Positions 23,382 through 34,447 are shown, counted from the first letter of the stretch. The stretch is 64,000 bases of DNA from Pseudomonas sp. CC120222-01a (GCF_003097235.1 NZ_QEQQ01000015.1:1-64000), one strand, 5' to 3'. Numbers and translations: made by a program. Notes: generated from the sequence alone by a model not told the origin.

Positions 23382-24887
23382 TCAGTTGTTGTAGAGGTCG
23401 ATGATCGCGCTGACCGCCTGGTTCTTGACCTTGGCCAGGTCGTTACGGGCCTGCTCGATGCGGTCGAGGTAGGCTTCGTCGATGTCACCGGTGACGTATT
23501 CACCGTTGAACACCGCGCAATCGAAGTGATCGATCTTGATCTTGCCGCCACCGACCGAGTCGATCAGGTCCGGCAGGTCCTGGTAGACCAGCCAGTCGGC
23601 GCCGATCAACTCGGCCACCTGTTCGGTGGTACGGTTGTGGGCGATCAGTTCGTGAACACTCGGCATGTCGATGCCGTAGACGTTGGGGTAGCGCACCGCA
23701 GGGGCTGCGGAGCAGAAGTAGACGTTCTTGGCGCCGGCTTCGCGGGCCATCTGGATGATCTGCTTGCAGGTGGTGCCGCGCACGATCGAGTCGTCCACCA
23801 GCATCACGTTCTTGCCGCGGAATTCCAGCTCGATGGCGTTGAGTTTCTGGCGCACCGACTTCTTGCGTGCGGCCTGGCCGGGCATGATGAAGGTACGGCC
23901 GATGTAGCGGTTCTTGACGAAGCCTTCGCGGAACTTAACGCCCAGGCGGTTGGCCAGTTCCAGCGCGGCAGTACGGCTGGTGTCCGGGATCGGGATGACC
24001 ACGTCGATATCGTGCTCAGGGCGCTCGCGCATGATCTTGTCGGCGAGCTTTTCGCCCATGCGCAGACGGGCCTTGTACACCGAGATACCGTCGATGATCG
24101 AGTCCGGGCGGGCCAGATAGACGTGCTCGAAGATGCACGGCTGCAGCTTCGGTGCATCGGCGCACTGCTTGGTGAACAGCTGGCCTTCTTCGGTGATGTA
24201 CACCGCTTCGCCCGGCGCCAGGTCGCGGATCAGGGTGAAGCCGAGCACGTCGAGAGCGACGCTTTCCGAGGCGATCATGTATTCCACGCCTTCGTCGGTG
24301 TGACGCTGGCCGAATACCACCGGGCGGATGCCGTTCGGGTCACGGAAGCCGACGATGCCGTAGCCGGTGATCATCGCAACCACTGCGTAGCCGCCGACAC
24401 AACGGCTGTGCACGTGGGAAACCGCGGCGAACACGTCTTCTTCGGTCGGCTGCAGCTTGCCACGCACGGCCAGTTCATGGGCGAACACGTTCAGCAGCAC
24501 TTCCGAGTCGGAATTGGTGTTGACGTGGCGCAGGTCGGACTCGTAGATCTCCTTGGCCAGCTGCTCGACGTTGGTCAGGTTGCCGTTATGCGCCAGGGTG
24601 ATGCCGTACGGCGAGTTGACGTAGAACGGCTGGGCTTCGGCCGAAGTCGAGCTGCCCGCGGTCGGGTAGCGCACGTGGCCGATGCCGATGCTGCCGACCA
24701 GGCGCTGCATGTGGCGCTGCTGGAAGACGTCACGCACCAGGCCATTATCCTTGCGCAGGAACAACCGGCCGTCGTGGCTGGTCACGATACCGGCAGCGTC
24801 CTGGCCGCGGTGCTGGAGGACCGTAAGCGCGTCATACAGCGCCTGATTGACGTTCGACTTACCGACGATACCGACGATGCCACACAT
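23382..24887 (-). CDS. purF: Amidophosphoribosyltransferase
   Basis: The 501-residue enzyme catalyses the first step of purine synthesis, PRPP plus glutamine to phosphoribosylamine. Starting at 24887 gives MCGIVGIVG, so Cys2 becomes the N-terminal nucleophile of the glutaminase domain; the ATG at 24896 would spoil this. The C-terminal half has the PRPP motif VMLVDDSIVRGTT. The length is normal. It lies 42 bases after cvpA, as in E. coli. Confidence 0.96.
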   Translation of the reverse strand: MCGIVGIVGKSNVNQALYDALTVLQHRGQDAAGIVTSHDGRLFLRKDNGLVRDVFQQRHMQRLVGSIGIGHVRYPTAGSSTSAEAQPFYVNSPYGITLAHNGNLTNVEQLAKEIYESDLRHVNTNSDSEVLLNVFAHELAVRGKLQPTEEDVFAAVSHVHSRCVGGYAVVAMITGYGIVGFRDPNGIRPVVFGQRHTDEGVEYMIASESVALDVLGFTLIRDLAPGEAVYITEEGQLFTKQCADAPKLQPCIFEHVYLARPDSIIDGISVYKARLRMGEKLADKIMRERPEHDIDVVIPIPDTSRTAALELANRLGVKFREGFVKNRYIGRTFIMPGQAARKKSVRQKLNAIELEFRGKNVMLVDDSIVRGTTCKQIIQMAREAGAKNVYFCSAAPAVRYPNVYGIDMPSVHELIAHNRTTEQVAELIGADWLVYQDLPDLIDSVGGGKIKIDHFDCAVFNGEYVTGDIDEAYLDRIEQARNDLAKVKNQAVSAIIDLYNN

Positions 24888-24929
24888 GCGACGCAACCCC
24901 TACTTTGATGAAACTTGAACGAACAGCAC

Positions 24930-25487
24930 TCAGGGCTTTGCCGGCCCGAGCAACTGCTCCTTGAATGGAAGATCAGCCGGAGCGCTGATCACCCCACTTG
25001 AAGACCACTGATGGGTGAAACCCAGGATCAGGTTTTTCGACCAGTCAGCGACCAATAGAAACTGTGGTATCAGGCGTGATTCCTGCCACCAGGTGTCTTG
25101 CTGCACCGGCCCCAGACTGAGCAGGCCGACCGCCACCACCACCAGCAAGCCCCCGCGCGCGGCACCAAAGGCCATGCCGAGGAAACGATCGGTGCCGGAC
25201 AGACCGGTCACGCGGATCAGCTCGCCGATCAGGAAGTTGAGCATGGCCCCCACCAGCAGGGTGGCGACGAAAAGAATGGCGCAGCCGGCGATGGTGCGCA
25301 TCGACGGCGTCTGGATATAGCTTTCAAGGTACACCGAAAGCGAACCACCGAACATCCAGGCAACCGCTCCTGCAACGATCCAGATGAGCAGGGACAAGGC
25401 TTCCTTGACGAAGCCGCGCTTGAGACTGATCAGTGTGGAGACGGCGATGATCGCAATGATCGCCCAATCAACCAGGGTAAAGGCCAC
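24930..25487 (-). CDS. cvpA: CvpA family membrane protein
   Basis: The 185-residue product starts MAFTLVDWAIIAIIAVSTLI and has four membrane helices. Its length and place before purF match CvpA, an inner-membrane protein first known as needed for colicin V production and now linked to envelope stress. The soluble C-terminal tail is short. Confidence 0.9.
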   Translation of the reverse strand: MAFTLVDWAIIAIIAVSTLISLKRGFVKEALSLLIWIVAGAVAWMFGGSLSVYLESYIQTPSMRTIAGCAILFVATLLVGAMLNFLIGELIRVTGLSGTDRFLGMAFGAARGGLLVVVAVGLLSLGPVQQDTWWQESRLIPQFLLVADWSKNLILGFTHQWSSSGVISAPADLPFKEQLLGPAKP

Positions 25488-25594
25488 GGTGCTGCCTGCA
25501 GACGTTTGAGGCGGCGCATTTTATCAGAGCAAAAGGCCGGGAGTAAGCGGAATGTCAGGTGGATCCCTGAGTCAGGTTTTCAGGCCTGCGCCGC

Positions 25595-25615
25595 CCCTTT
25601 GTAGGAGCGGCCGCG
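25595..25615. repeat. Solitary partial REP tail
   Basis: TTTGTAGGAGCGGCCGCG matches the TGTAGGAGCGGCC part of type B REPs but lacks a palindromic partner. It lies between the SPOR gene and cvpA. Confidence 0.45.
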
Positions 25616-25620
25616 TACAC

Positions 25621-26283
25621 TCAGCCTTTTTCGGGCTGGAATCGGGTCACGAAGCCATTGAGCTTCTGCTGGCGGTTGATAACGTCTTTCAGCTTGTCAG
25701 CCTCGGCGCGCTCGATCAACGGCCCGACATACACCCGGTTCATGCCACCCGCCGAGCGGATGTAGGCGTTGTAGCCTTGGCTGCGCAGGGTCTTCTGCAG
25801 GTTTTCGGCGCCGGCCCGGCTGGACAGGCTGGCCAGCTGGATCGACCAGCTCACCGGCAGGCCATTGACGTCGATCTTCGACGGTGCAGGCGCTGGCGCC
25901 GTTGCCACTGGCGCGGCCGGTTTGGCAGCGGGTGCCGGCGTTGGCACTGGCGTCTGCGGCTTGGGCTGGGCTTGCACCTGGGGCTGAGTCTGCGGCGACG
26001 GCGTGATCGGCTGGCTTGGCGTCCTCACCGGCGCCGTCGACTCGTTGACCACCACTGGCGGCTGCTCGGGCTCCTCTGGCAGCGGCTGTGGCTCAGGTAC
26101 CGCCACCTGCTCGACCTTGACTTCCGGCAGGGTTGGCATGGCCGGCGCCTGCGGGGCGTCGACGCGCACCTGGCGCATTTCGTCCTGGCGGGTGAACAGC
26201 ATCGGCAGGAAAATCACCGCCAGCGCCACCAGCACCAACGCACCCACCATGCGCTGCTTCATCCCTTTGTCCAGCACTGCCAT
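25621..26283 (-). CDS. SPOR-domain membrane protein
   Basis: The product has 220 residues. After a short cytoplasmic start there is one membrane helix (VGALVLVALAVIFLPML). Residues 50-140 are a Pro/Gln/Ala-rich spacer, and the last 75 form a SPOR domain (VSWSIQLASLSSRAGAENLQ). SPOR domains bind peptidoglycan stripped of stem peptides at the division septum, so this is likely a septal DedD-like protein. It lies five bases after folC and upstream of cvpA, the same order as E. coli folC-dedD-cvpA-purF. Confidence 0.9.
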   Translation of the reverse strand: MAVLDKGMKQRMVGALVLVALAVIFLPMLFTRQDEMRQVRVDAPQAPAMPTLPEVKVEQVAVPEPQPLPEEPEQPPVVVNESTAPVRTPSQPITPSPQTQPQVQAQPKPQTPVPTPAPAAKPAAPVATAPAPAPSKIDVNGLPVSWSIQLASLSSRAGAENLQKTLRSQGYNAYIRSAGGMNRVYVGPLIERAEADKLKDVINRQQKLNGFVTRFQPEKG

Positions 26284-26287
26284 CTAG

Positions 26288-27573
26288 TCACCCCTCCAGG
26301 GCCTGCCGCTCCAGCCAATCCAGGGCCTCGGCGACACAGAAAAACGAACCGAACAGCAGAATCTGATCATCCGCCGTCGCCTGCGCGCACTGCCCTTCAA
26401 GGGCGGCGTCGACGCTGGCGTAAGACTTCACCGCAGCGCCATGGTTCGTCAAGGCAGCGGCCAGTTCGGCAGCCGGACGGCTACGCGGAGTGTGCAGAGG
26501 CGCTACCGCCCAGTCGTCGACCAAGCCGTGCAGCGGCGCGATGACGCCCTGCAAGTCCTTGTCGGCGAGCAGGCCGAACACTGCCAGGCGCCGCCCTTTC
26601 AGAGGACGCGCAGCCAGACGCCGGGCCAGATACTCCGCAGCGTGCGGGTTATGCCCCACATCCAGAAGCAGCTCCACAGCCCTGCCCTGCCAGGCCAGCT
26701 GGCGACGATCGAGGCGACCGGTGATGCGGGTGTCGAGCAAGGCCTGACGGATCTGCCCGGCACCCCACGGCAAGCCCATCAGCAGATAGGCCTGCAGGGC
26801 CAGGGTGGCGTTCTCCATGGGCAGGTCGAGCAGCGGCAGACCGTGCAACGCTACCGGCGTGCCGTCTGCAGCGACCCCGCGCCAGTCCCAGCCACCCTCG
26901 TGGCTTGCCAGATCGAAGTCGCGCCCGCGCAGGAACAGTGGCGCCGCCAATTCGGCGGCCTTGTCCAGCAATGGCTGCGGCGGATCGAGGTCACCGCACA
27001 GCGCCGGCTTGCCCTGGCGGAAGATGCCAGCCTTCTCGAAGGCCACCAGCTCGCGGGTATCGCCCAGGTAGTCGACATGGTCAACGCCGATGCTGGTCAC
27101 CAGCGCCAGGTCGGCATCCACCACGTTTACGGTGTCCAGGCGGCCACCGAGGCCCACTTCGAGCACCACGGCATCCAGCTGCGACTGATGGAACAACCAG
27201 AACGCCGCCAGCGTGCCCATCTCGAAGTAGGTCAGGGAAATCTCGCCCCGCGCCGCCTCAACGGCGGCGAAGGCTTCGCACAGGCGCTCATCGCTGGCTT
27301 CCTGGCCATCGATCAGCACCCGCTCGTTGTAACGCAACAGGTGGGGCGAGCTGTACACGCCCACCTTCAGCCCCTGGGCCCGCAACAACGACGCCACGAA
27401 GGCGCAGGTTGAGCCCTTGCCGTTGGTGCCGGTCACCGTGACCACCCGTGGCGCCAGCTTGCCCAGCGCCAGCCGGGCAAGCACCTTCTGCGACCGCTCC
27501 AGGCCCATGTCGATGGCCGAGGGGTGCAACTGCTCGAGGTAGGCGAGCCACTCGCCCAGGGATCGTTGTTTCA

Positions 27574-27574
<1 letters not shown>
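26288..27574 (-). CDS. folC: Bifunctional dihydrofolate / folylpolyglutamate synthase
   Basis: The product has 428 residues with the Mur-ligase P-loop TVTGTNGKGSTCAF and the folC pattern YFEMGTLAAFWLF. It adds glutamate to dihydropteroate and to folates. The start at 27574 overlaps the accD stop as TGATG; a GTG three bases earlier is possible. The neighbours accD, SPOR and cvpA follow the classical order. Confidence 0.95.
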
Positions 27575-28467
<893 letters not shown>

Positions 28468-28689
28468 GCTTTCTTTCTCCAGTTTTGGCGGACGGGGACC
28501 GGACTGGCCGGCCATGCCCTGCCCTTGAGCTCAAATTCTTCTATGAAACGATGACGGCCCGGCCGCAGGGGCCGCCTGCGTACCGCGCCGTCTTCAATCT
28601 GTGTTGTGGCCACACGGCATGCCGCTGGCCGCCCCGCAGGGCTGCGAAACCTATGGACGATGGCGCGCCGCCAGCCGTCACATCTGCCG

Positions 28690-29310
28690 TCACGCCTGTT
28701 TCACCGCACGCATGAAGGCTTCGATCTTCGCCGCATCCTTGATGCCCTTGGCCTGCTCCACGCCGCCACTGACATCCACCGCATACGGCCGCACCTGGGC
28801 GATCGCCTGGCCGACGTTGTCGGCCGACAGCCCGCCCGCGAGAATGATCGGCTTGCTCAGCCGCGCCGGCACCAGCGACCAGTCGAAGGCCTCGCCGGTA
28901 CCGCCAGGCACACCGGCCACGTAGGTATCGAGGAGAATGCCGCGGGCGCCGGCATAGTGCTGGCAGGCGGCTTCCAGGTCATCGCCCGGGCGCACGCGCA
29001 GGGCCTTGATCCAGGGCCGATGATAGCCCTCGCAATCGGCCGGGGTTTCGTCGCCGTGGAACTGTAGCAGGTCCAGCGGCACCACCTCGAGAATCTCGTT
29101 CAGCTCGCAACGCGAGGCGTTGACGAACAGCCCGACCGTGGTCACGAACGGTGGCAGCTCGGCAATGATCGCCCGTGCCTGACGCACGTCCACGGCACGC
29201 GGGCTCTTGGCATAGAAGACGAAACCGATGGCATCGGCCCCCGCCTCGGCGGCGGCCAGCGCGTCTTCGATGCGGGTGATCCCGCAGATCTTGCTGCGAA
29301 CGTTGCTCAT
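28690..29310 (-). CDS. trpF: Phosphoribosylanthranilate isomerase
   Basis: The 206-residue TIM-barrel enzyme carries out the third step of tryptophan synthesis. SKICGITR with the catalytic Cys and the VDVSGGVE phosphate site with the catalytic Asp are both present. In Pseudomonas trpF stands apart from the other trp genes, between truA and accD, as here. It is followed by a 222-bp gap without coding potential before accD. Confidence 0.95.
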   Translation of the reverse strand: MSNVRSKICGITRIEDALAAAEAGADAIGFVFYAKSPRAVDVRQARAIIAELPPFVTTVGLFVNASRCELNEILEVVPLDLLQFHGDETPADCEGYHRPWIKALRVRPGDDLEAACQHYAGARGILLDTYVAGVPGGTGEAFDWSLVPARLSKPIILAGGLSADNVGQAIAQVRPYAVDVSGGVEQAKGIKDAAKIEAFMRAVKQA

Positions 29311-29370
29311 GGACAGCAAACCTTGAGTGAGTGGTGAAAGGCTCGATGGTAGCAAATGACGTCTGACGCG

Positions 29371-30225
29371 TCAGTCGGCCAGCGCTTCGTAACCGGTCAA
29401 AAAGTGTGGGCCGATGTAACGCTGTGGCAGCTGGAACTCTTCCGGGTACTCCACCTGCACCAGATACAGGCCGTAAGGGTGCGCAGTCACCCCGCCCTCA
29501 CGGCGGTTGCGCCCCTCCAGCACTTCACGGGCCCACTCGACCGGGCGCTCGCCGGCACCAATGGTCATCAGCACCCCGGCGATATTGCGCACCATGTGGT
29601 GCAGGAACGCGGTGGCACGCACGTCCAGCACGATCATCTGGCCATGGCGGGTCACGCGCAGGTGATGGATGTGCTTGATCGGCGACTTGGCCTGGCACTG
29701 GCTGGCACGGAAGGCGCTGAAATCATGGGTGCCGAGCAGGTACTGGGCAGCCTGGGCCATGCGCTCGACGTCCAGCGGGCGGTGGTTCCAGGTCACTTCC
29801 TCGGCCAGGTGCGCGGGGCGGATCGGGTCGTTGTAGATCACGTAGCGGTAGCGCCGGGCGCAGGCCTTGAAGCGCGCATGGAAGTCCGCCGGCATCGGCC
29901 GCGACCAGACCACACTGATGTCGTGGGGCAGGTTGAAATTGGTGCCCAGAGTCCAGGCGCGCTCGTCACGCACGGCGCGGGTGTCGAAATGCACGATCTG
30001 CCCGCAGCCGTGCACGCCAGCATCGGTGCGCCCGGCGCAAATGACGCTGATCGGTTCGTCGGCCACCTTCGACAGCGCTTGCTCAAGCGCTTGCTGGACG
30101 CTTGGCACGCCGCTGGCCTGGCGCTGCCAGCCGCGGTAGCGCGAGCCTTTGTATTCCACACCCAGGGCAATGCGGGTGAAGCCTTCGGCGGCCGATTCGG
30201 TGGCGGCGGTGTCGATGATGTCCAA
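29371..30225 (-). CDS. truA: tRNA pseudouridine synthase A
   Basis: The product has 284 residues. The catalytic Asp lies in CAGRTDAGVHGCGQ. It modifies U38-U40 in the anticodon arm of many tRNAs. The start at 30225 gives about 18 residues before the conserved RIALGVEYKG; a later start is possible. It lies between fimV and trpF. Confidence 0.94.
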   Translation of the reverse strand: MDIIDTAATESAAEGFTRIALGVEYKGSRYRGWQRQASGVPSVQQALEQALSKVADEPISVICAGRTDAGVHGCGQIVHFDTRAVRDERAWTLGTNFNLPHDISVVWSRPMPADFHARFKACARRYRYVIYNDPIRPAHLAEEVTWNHRPLDVERMAQAAQYLLGTHDFSAFRASQCQAKSPIKHIHHLRVTRHGQMIVLDVRATAFLHHMVRNIAGVLMTIGAGERPVEWAREVLEGRNRREGGVTAHPYGLYLVQVEYPEEFQLPQRYIGPHFLTGYEALAD

Positions 30226-30290
30226 GAGCGTGAAACCTGTGGGTGATACGGAATGGCGGGGATTATAACGACAACGGCAGCCGTGTAGGG

Positions 30291-30410
30291 CTGTGGGAGC
30301 GGCCTTGCGTCGCGATTGGGCCGCAGAGCGGCCCCGGCGATATTGGTTGTGCCGCTGAAATCCTGGGGGCGCTTTGCACCCCTATCGCGACGCAAGGCCG
30401 CTCCCACAAC
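30291..30410. repeat. REP pair (type B), tails outward
   Basis: Inverted pair containing TGTGGGAGCGGCCTTGCGTCGCG and its partner. Unlike most pairs in the window, the GCTCCCAC tails are on the outside. It fills the gap between fimV and truA. Confidence 0.8.
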
Positions 30411-30429
30411 GGCCAAGCCAGAGCCGATT

Positions 30430-33147
30430 TCAGACCAGGCGCGAGAGCATCTCTTCGGCTTCCAGACGCTGGCCATCATCACCATCCTTGACCACTTCGT
30501 CGAGGATGTCGCGGGCGCCCTGGTGGTCGCCCATGTCGATGTAGGCGCGCGCCAGGTCGAGCTTGGTCGCGACTTCGTCGGCACCGGAGAAGAAGTCGAA
30601 GTCGAGATCGTCCAGCGGCTCGGGCTCGGCTGCGGCGTCTTCGGCGGTGAAGTGCGGCTCCAGCGGTGGCGATTCCAGGCTCTGCGACAGCTTGTCGAGC
30701 TCGGCGTTGACGTCGCTCAGCTCCGAGGCAAAGCTCTTGGCTGCCGGCGAGTCGTCATCCAGCGACAACGACAGATCGAAGTCGTCCGGCAGTTCCAGCT
30801 CGGAAATCGGGTCGAATTCCGGGATGGCGTCGAAGGCAGCCAGTTCGGCGGCGACGTCTACCGGTTCGTCTTCCGCCGCAACCTGGGTAGCGGGAGCTGC
30901 CGCTTCGCCACTGCCCAGATCGAAATCGGCCAGGTCGAAATCAGCCAGGTCATCGACGCTCTGCGGCTCGGCCTGAGCCTGGGCCAGCAAGGCTTCGAAA
31001 TCGTCATCGGCATCGGTTTCCGGCGCAACGGCTGCCGGTTCGGCTTTCACCTGCGCTTCGGCCAGTGGCGCGTCATCCAGCATCGGCGGCTCGAGCTGAT
31101 CATCAACCGGCAGATCATCACCCAGGCTCAGGTCGAAGGCGCTGTCCAGGTCGTTATCATCGAGCACCGAAGTCTCGGTGAACGCCTCGGCGGCTGCTTC
31201 GAGCTCAGGTTCAGGTGCTGGCTCCGGCTCAGGTGCCGGCTCTGGCTCAACGACCGCCTGCGGTTCAGGCTCTGCTTCTGCTTGAGGCTCCTCCTGAAGC
31301 AACTCCTGGACATACTGCTCGTCCATTTCCGCAGCCAGTGCCGCAGCCCCCACGCCAACGGCGGCGGCAGCGAGCCCCAGCATGGCCGGGTAGCGCTCCT
31401 TGAGGCTGCTGACCTGCGCAGTGTTCACTTCACTGGCAGGCAACTTGCGCTCCTGCTCGACGAAGGCGCTGTGGTCGCCCTGGCGGGCGTAGACGTCCAT
31501 CAGCTTGAGGCGCAGGGCGTCATTTTCCGGCTGCGCCGCAACCGCTGTTTCCAGCAGGTCGGCAGCGTGATTCAGGCGGCCACGCGACAGGCTCAGGTCG
31601 ACTTCAGCCAGCAGTTCGGCATTCGGGTCTTGTACCGGCTCGGGCTCGACAAGCGTAGCCGCAGGCGCGGGAGCAGCCGGTTTTTCCGCAGCCACGGCAG
31701 CGGCAGCGGAAGCTGCCACCACGGCAGGCGAGAGGGTGACGCTCGGCGCAGACACTTCCAGCTCATCGAAGCTGCTCGGTGGCAAGTCGAGATCCGGGCT
31801 ACGCTCGCCCTCCTCGGCCAGCGCGCGGGCCATGCGCAGGTGTTTTTCCGCTTCTTGCTGGGCCTTGCGCTTGCGCGCCAGCAGCAGCAACAGGAGCAAC
31901 AGCACGAGGAACGCAGAGCCAGCGATCAGGCCCAGCATCACAGGGTTGGCCAGCATCTCGTCGATTGCGCCCGGCTGCGCAGGTGCAGCCTCATCGGCAG
32001 GGGCTGCAGCCGGGGCCGTGTCGACAGCGGCCGGGGCCGGTGCGACCACCGGCTCGGCCGGGGCTGCATCGACCGCTGCGGGCTGTGCAGGGGTTGGCTC
32101 ACCCGGCAAGGTGGCCGCAGGCGGTGCTTCAGGAGCCGCGCCCTGGGCTTCCAGGCGCGCCAACTGGTCATTCTTCAGCTGGATCAGCTTCTGCAGCTTG
32201 TCCATCTGGCTCTGCAGATCGCTCACCCGGCTTTTCAGTTCGTCGTTGTCACGACGGCTGGTGTCCAGGCTCTCCTGGGCCACCGCCAGCTTGTCGTTGA
32301 TGGCCTTGGCGCTGTTGCCGCCCGCCTGGTTACCAGGGCTGACCAGGCGCAGGTTGTCGCCTTGGGCGATACGATCGGGCGCTGCATCGGCGGCACCGCG
32401 GCGGGTGGCATCCAGCTGCCGCGCACGCGGCCCCAGGCGCCGGCCTTCACGCCAGGCTGCGTACTGCTCGGCCACTTCGCGATTGGCTTCACCCTGGGGA
32501 ATGCTCTGGACCTGCTGCTGGTCGGGCAGGCGCAGGACCTGGCCAACCTTCAGCTGGTTGATGTTGTTGCCGATGAAGGCATCCGGGTTGAGCGCCTGGA
32601 TGGCGATCATGGTCTGCTGCACCGAGCCACCGCCCTGGGTGTTGCGGGCGGCGATCTGCCACAGGGTGTCGCGGCGCTTGGTGGTGTAGCTGCCTGCGCT
32701 GCTGGTGGCCGGGTTGACATTGGCCGCAGCGGGCTGCTGGCCCTGGGCCTTGGCCTGGTCGAGCAACACGCTGTAGTCACGCAGCAGGCGGCCCTGGGGC
32801 CACATCACCTGAACAAGGAACTTGACCACAGTACCGGGCAGCGGCTGGCTGGAAGTAACCCGCAGCACGCTCTTGCCGTTGGGGTTGATCACCGGGGTAA
32901 AGGTCAGGTCTTCGAGGTAGCTCGGAAACTCCACCCCGGCCTTGCTGAACTCTTCCGGTGGCGCCAGGCTCGGCGCCACTTCGGCTGCGGTGAGGTCGCG
33001 CACGTCGAGCAGTTCGATCTCGGCGTCCAGAGGCTGGTTCTGTGCCGACTTCAACGTCAGTTCACCCAACCCCAGGGCATTCGCCATGCCCGACGTCAGC
33101 GCAGACGCTGCCGCCATGGCCAGAACCAGTTTGCGAATTCGAAGCAT
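30430..33147 (-). CDS. fimV: FimV-like peptidoglycan-binding hub protein
   Basis: The product has 905 residues. In order: a signal peptide ending GMANALGLGE; a FimV N-terminal domain (LKSAQNQPLDAEIELLDV); a LysM-type domain near residue 200 (RDTLWQIAARN); a coiled coil around 330-370; one membrane helix (LIAGSAFLVLLLLLLLL); a long acidic, Asp/Glu/Ala-rich cytoplasmic region; and a C-terminal TPR-like cap (LARAYIDMGDHQGARDILDE). FimV/HubP proteins mark cell poles and, in P. aeruginosa, support type IV pili. AGAGG precedes the ATG at 33147. Confidence 0.9.
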   Translation of the reverse strand: MLRIRKLVLAMAAASALTSGMANALGLGELTLKSAQNQPLDAEIELLDVRDLTAAEVAPSLAPPEEFSKAGVEFPSYLEDLTFTPVINPNGKSVLRVTSSQPLPGTVVKFLVQVMWPQGRLLRDYSVLLDQAKAQGQQPAAANVNPATSSAGSYTTKRRDTLWQIAARNTQGGGSVQQTMIAIQALNPDAFIGNNINQLKVGQVLRLPDQQQVQSIPQGEANREVAEQYAAWREGRRLGPRARQLDATRRGAADAAPDRIAQGDNLRLVSPGNQAGGNSAKAINDKLAVAQESLDTSRRDNDELKSRVSDLQSQMDKLQKLIQLKNDQLARLEAQGAAPEAPPAATLPGEPTPAQPAAVDAAPAEPVVAPAPAAVDTAPAAAPADEAAPAQPGAIDEMLANPVMLGLIAGSAFLVLLLLLLLLARKRKAQQEAEKHLRMARALAEEGERSPDLDLPPSSFDELEVSAPSVTLSPAVVAASAAAAVAAEKPAAPAPAATLVEPEPVQDPNAELLAEVDLSLSRGRLNHAADLLETAVAAQPENDALRLKLMDVYARQGDHSAFVEQERKLPASEVNTAQVSSLKERYPAMLGLAAAAVGVGAAALAAEMDEQYVQELLQEEPQAEAEPEPQAVVEPEPAPEPEPAPEPELEAAAEAFTETSVLDDNDLDSAFDLSLGDDLPVDDQLEPPMLDDAPLAEAQVKAEPAAVAPETDADDDFEALLAQAQAEPQSVDDLADFDLADFDLGSGEAAAPATQVAAEDEPVDVAAELAAFDAIPEFDPISELELPDDFDLSLSLDDDSPAAKSFASELSDVNAELDKLSQSLESPPLEPHFTAEDAAAEPEPLDDLDFDFFSGADEVATKLDLARAYIDMGDHQGARDILDEVVKDGDDGQRLEAEEMLSRLV

Positions 33148-33219
33148 GACCTCTTCCCTTGTATGAATCATCCCAAAAACCTGCGTGCGGCGCGGGACAA
33201 AAGTGCTCGCCAGTATCTT

Positions 33220-34224
33220 TTACGCCATGTGTTTAATCAACAATTGGGCCACCTGCACGGCGTTCAAAGCAGCGCCCTTGCGCACGTTGTCGGTGGTCAA
33301 CCAGAGGTTGAGCTGCTGGTTTTCGTCAATTCCATGGCGTACACGACCAACATAGACCACGTCTTGGCCGACTGCGTCACCGACCGGGGTCGGATAATCA
33401 TCGTTTTCCACCAGTTCGACACTTTCGGCCTGTTCCAATGCCTGGTTGACCTGTGCCAGATCGACCGGGCGACCACTCTGCACCGCCACACTGAAGCTAT
33501 CGCCGAAAAACACCGGGACTTGAATGCAGCTCACGGAAATCTTCAGCTCCGGCAGGCCCAGCAGCACGCGCAGTTCGCCAACCAGACGGCGTTCCACGGC
33601 AGTATGACCCTGCTCATCGACGGCACCGACCTGGGCCAGCACGTTGAAGGCCATCTGCCGATCGAAGAAACGCGGCTCCAGTGGACGGGCATTGAGCAGC
33701 TCGGCGGTCTGCCGGGCCAGTTCGCTGACCGCTTCGCGGCCTTGCGCGGACACCGCCAGGGCGGCCATGACCTGCACCCGTTCGATATCCAGCCGACCCT
33801 TGAGCGGTGCCAGGGCAACCGCCACGGCAACGGCTGCGCAGCTGGGGCTGGTAATGCGTGCTGGCAGGTTCAGTGTGGCAAGGCTGTCGCCATTGGCCTC
33901 CGGGACCACGGCCAGGGCATCCTCCAGGCCACCGGAAAGGTCGATGACCGTGCAGCCGGCCTGCTCGGCCTTGCTGGCGAAGCTGCGGCTGACGGCCGGG
34001 CTGGCGGCGAAGAAGGCCAGTTTGACCTGGGCGAAGTCGAAACTGTCGACCTCACGTACCTTGAGCTTCTTGCCGGCGAACATCACGCTGCTGCCCGCCG
34101 ATTCCATGCTGGCCAGCAGGTGCAGGGTGCCGACCGGAAAGGCCAGTTCTTCGAGGATCTGCACGAGGGTTTCACCGACGCTGCCGGTGGCGCCGACGAC
34201 GGCGATGTCCAGGGGGGTGGTCAT
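33220..34224 (-). CDS. usg: Usg-type aspartate-semialdehyde dehydrogenase homologue
   Basis: The 334-residue protein has the Asd fold: DIAVVGATGSVGETLVQIL at the N-terminus and a Cys at the expected position (TSPSCAAVAVAV). The usual active-site NCT is replaced by SCA, so enzyme activity is doubtful; USG proteins are regarded as non-catalytic relatives. True asd lies just upstream. AAGGA precedes the ATG at 34224. The arrangement asd-usg-fimV-truA is conserved in Pseudomonas. Confidence 0.88.
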   Translation of the reverse strand: MTTPLDIAVVGATGSVGETLVQILEELAFPVGTLHLLASMESAGSSVMFAGKKLKVREVDSFDFAQVKLAFFAASPAVSRSFASKAEQAGCTVIDLSGGLEDALAVVPEANGDSLATLNLPARITSPSCAAVAVAVALAPLKGRLDIERVQVMAALAVSAQGREAVSELARQTAELLNARPLEPRFFDRQMAFNVLAQVGAVDEQGHTAVERRLVGELRVLLGLPELKISVSCIQVPVFFGDSFSVAVQSGRPVDLAQVNQALEQAESVELVENDDYPTPVGDAVGQDVVYVGRVRHGIDENQQLNLWLTTDNVRKGAALNAVQVAQLLIKHMA

Positions 34225-34292
34225 GGTAGAGATCCTTTTGCTGAAACGGCGGGGGCGGCACTTTACTTGGATTGTAGGCGTTTGTCTGTGCT

Positions 34293-34386
34293 GGCCTCTT
34301 CGCGGGTAAACCCGCTCCCACAGGTACAGCGCTATCTTCAGGTTTTGTGATCTCCCTGTGGGAGCGGGTTTACCCGCGAAGAGGCC
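34293..34386. repeat. REP pair (type A)
   Basis: Near-perfect inverted pair GGCCTCTTCGCGGGTAAAC plus CCGCTCCCACAGG, between asd and usg, right after the asd terminator. Confidence 0.9.
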
Positions 34387-34396
34387 GGTGCAGGCA

Positions 34397-34430
34397 TAAA
34401 AAAACCCGCGCTGTCGCCAGCGCGGGTTTT
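34397..34430 (-). terminator. Rho-independent terminator after asd
   Basis: On the minus strand AACCCGCGCTGGCGACAGCG continues as a perfect GC-rich hairpin and is followed by TTTTTTT. It separates asd from usg transcription. Confidence 0.9.
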
Positions 34431-34447
34431 CGGTGCAGCAAAAGCGA

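Noticed and set aside
22281..24908. An 875-codon open frame antisense to metZ and purF
   Set aside because: Same reason: it covers two well-identified enzymes and has no family features.
23367..24929. Search for riboswitches before purF, metZ, moaA and leuC
   Set aside because: No long structured leader; purF and metZ are inside an operon and moaA and leuC have short plain upstream regions.
30316..34350. A 1344-codon open frame antisense to fimV and usg
   Set aside because: Mirror of two recognised genes and a REP pair; composition is that of a shadow frame (Arg, Gln, His rich), with no domain.
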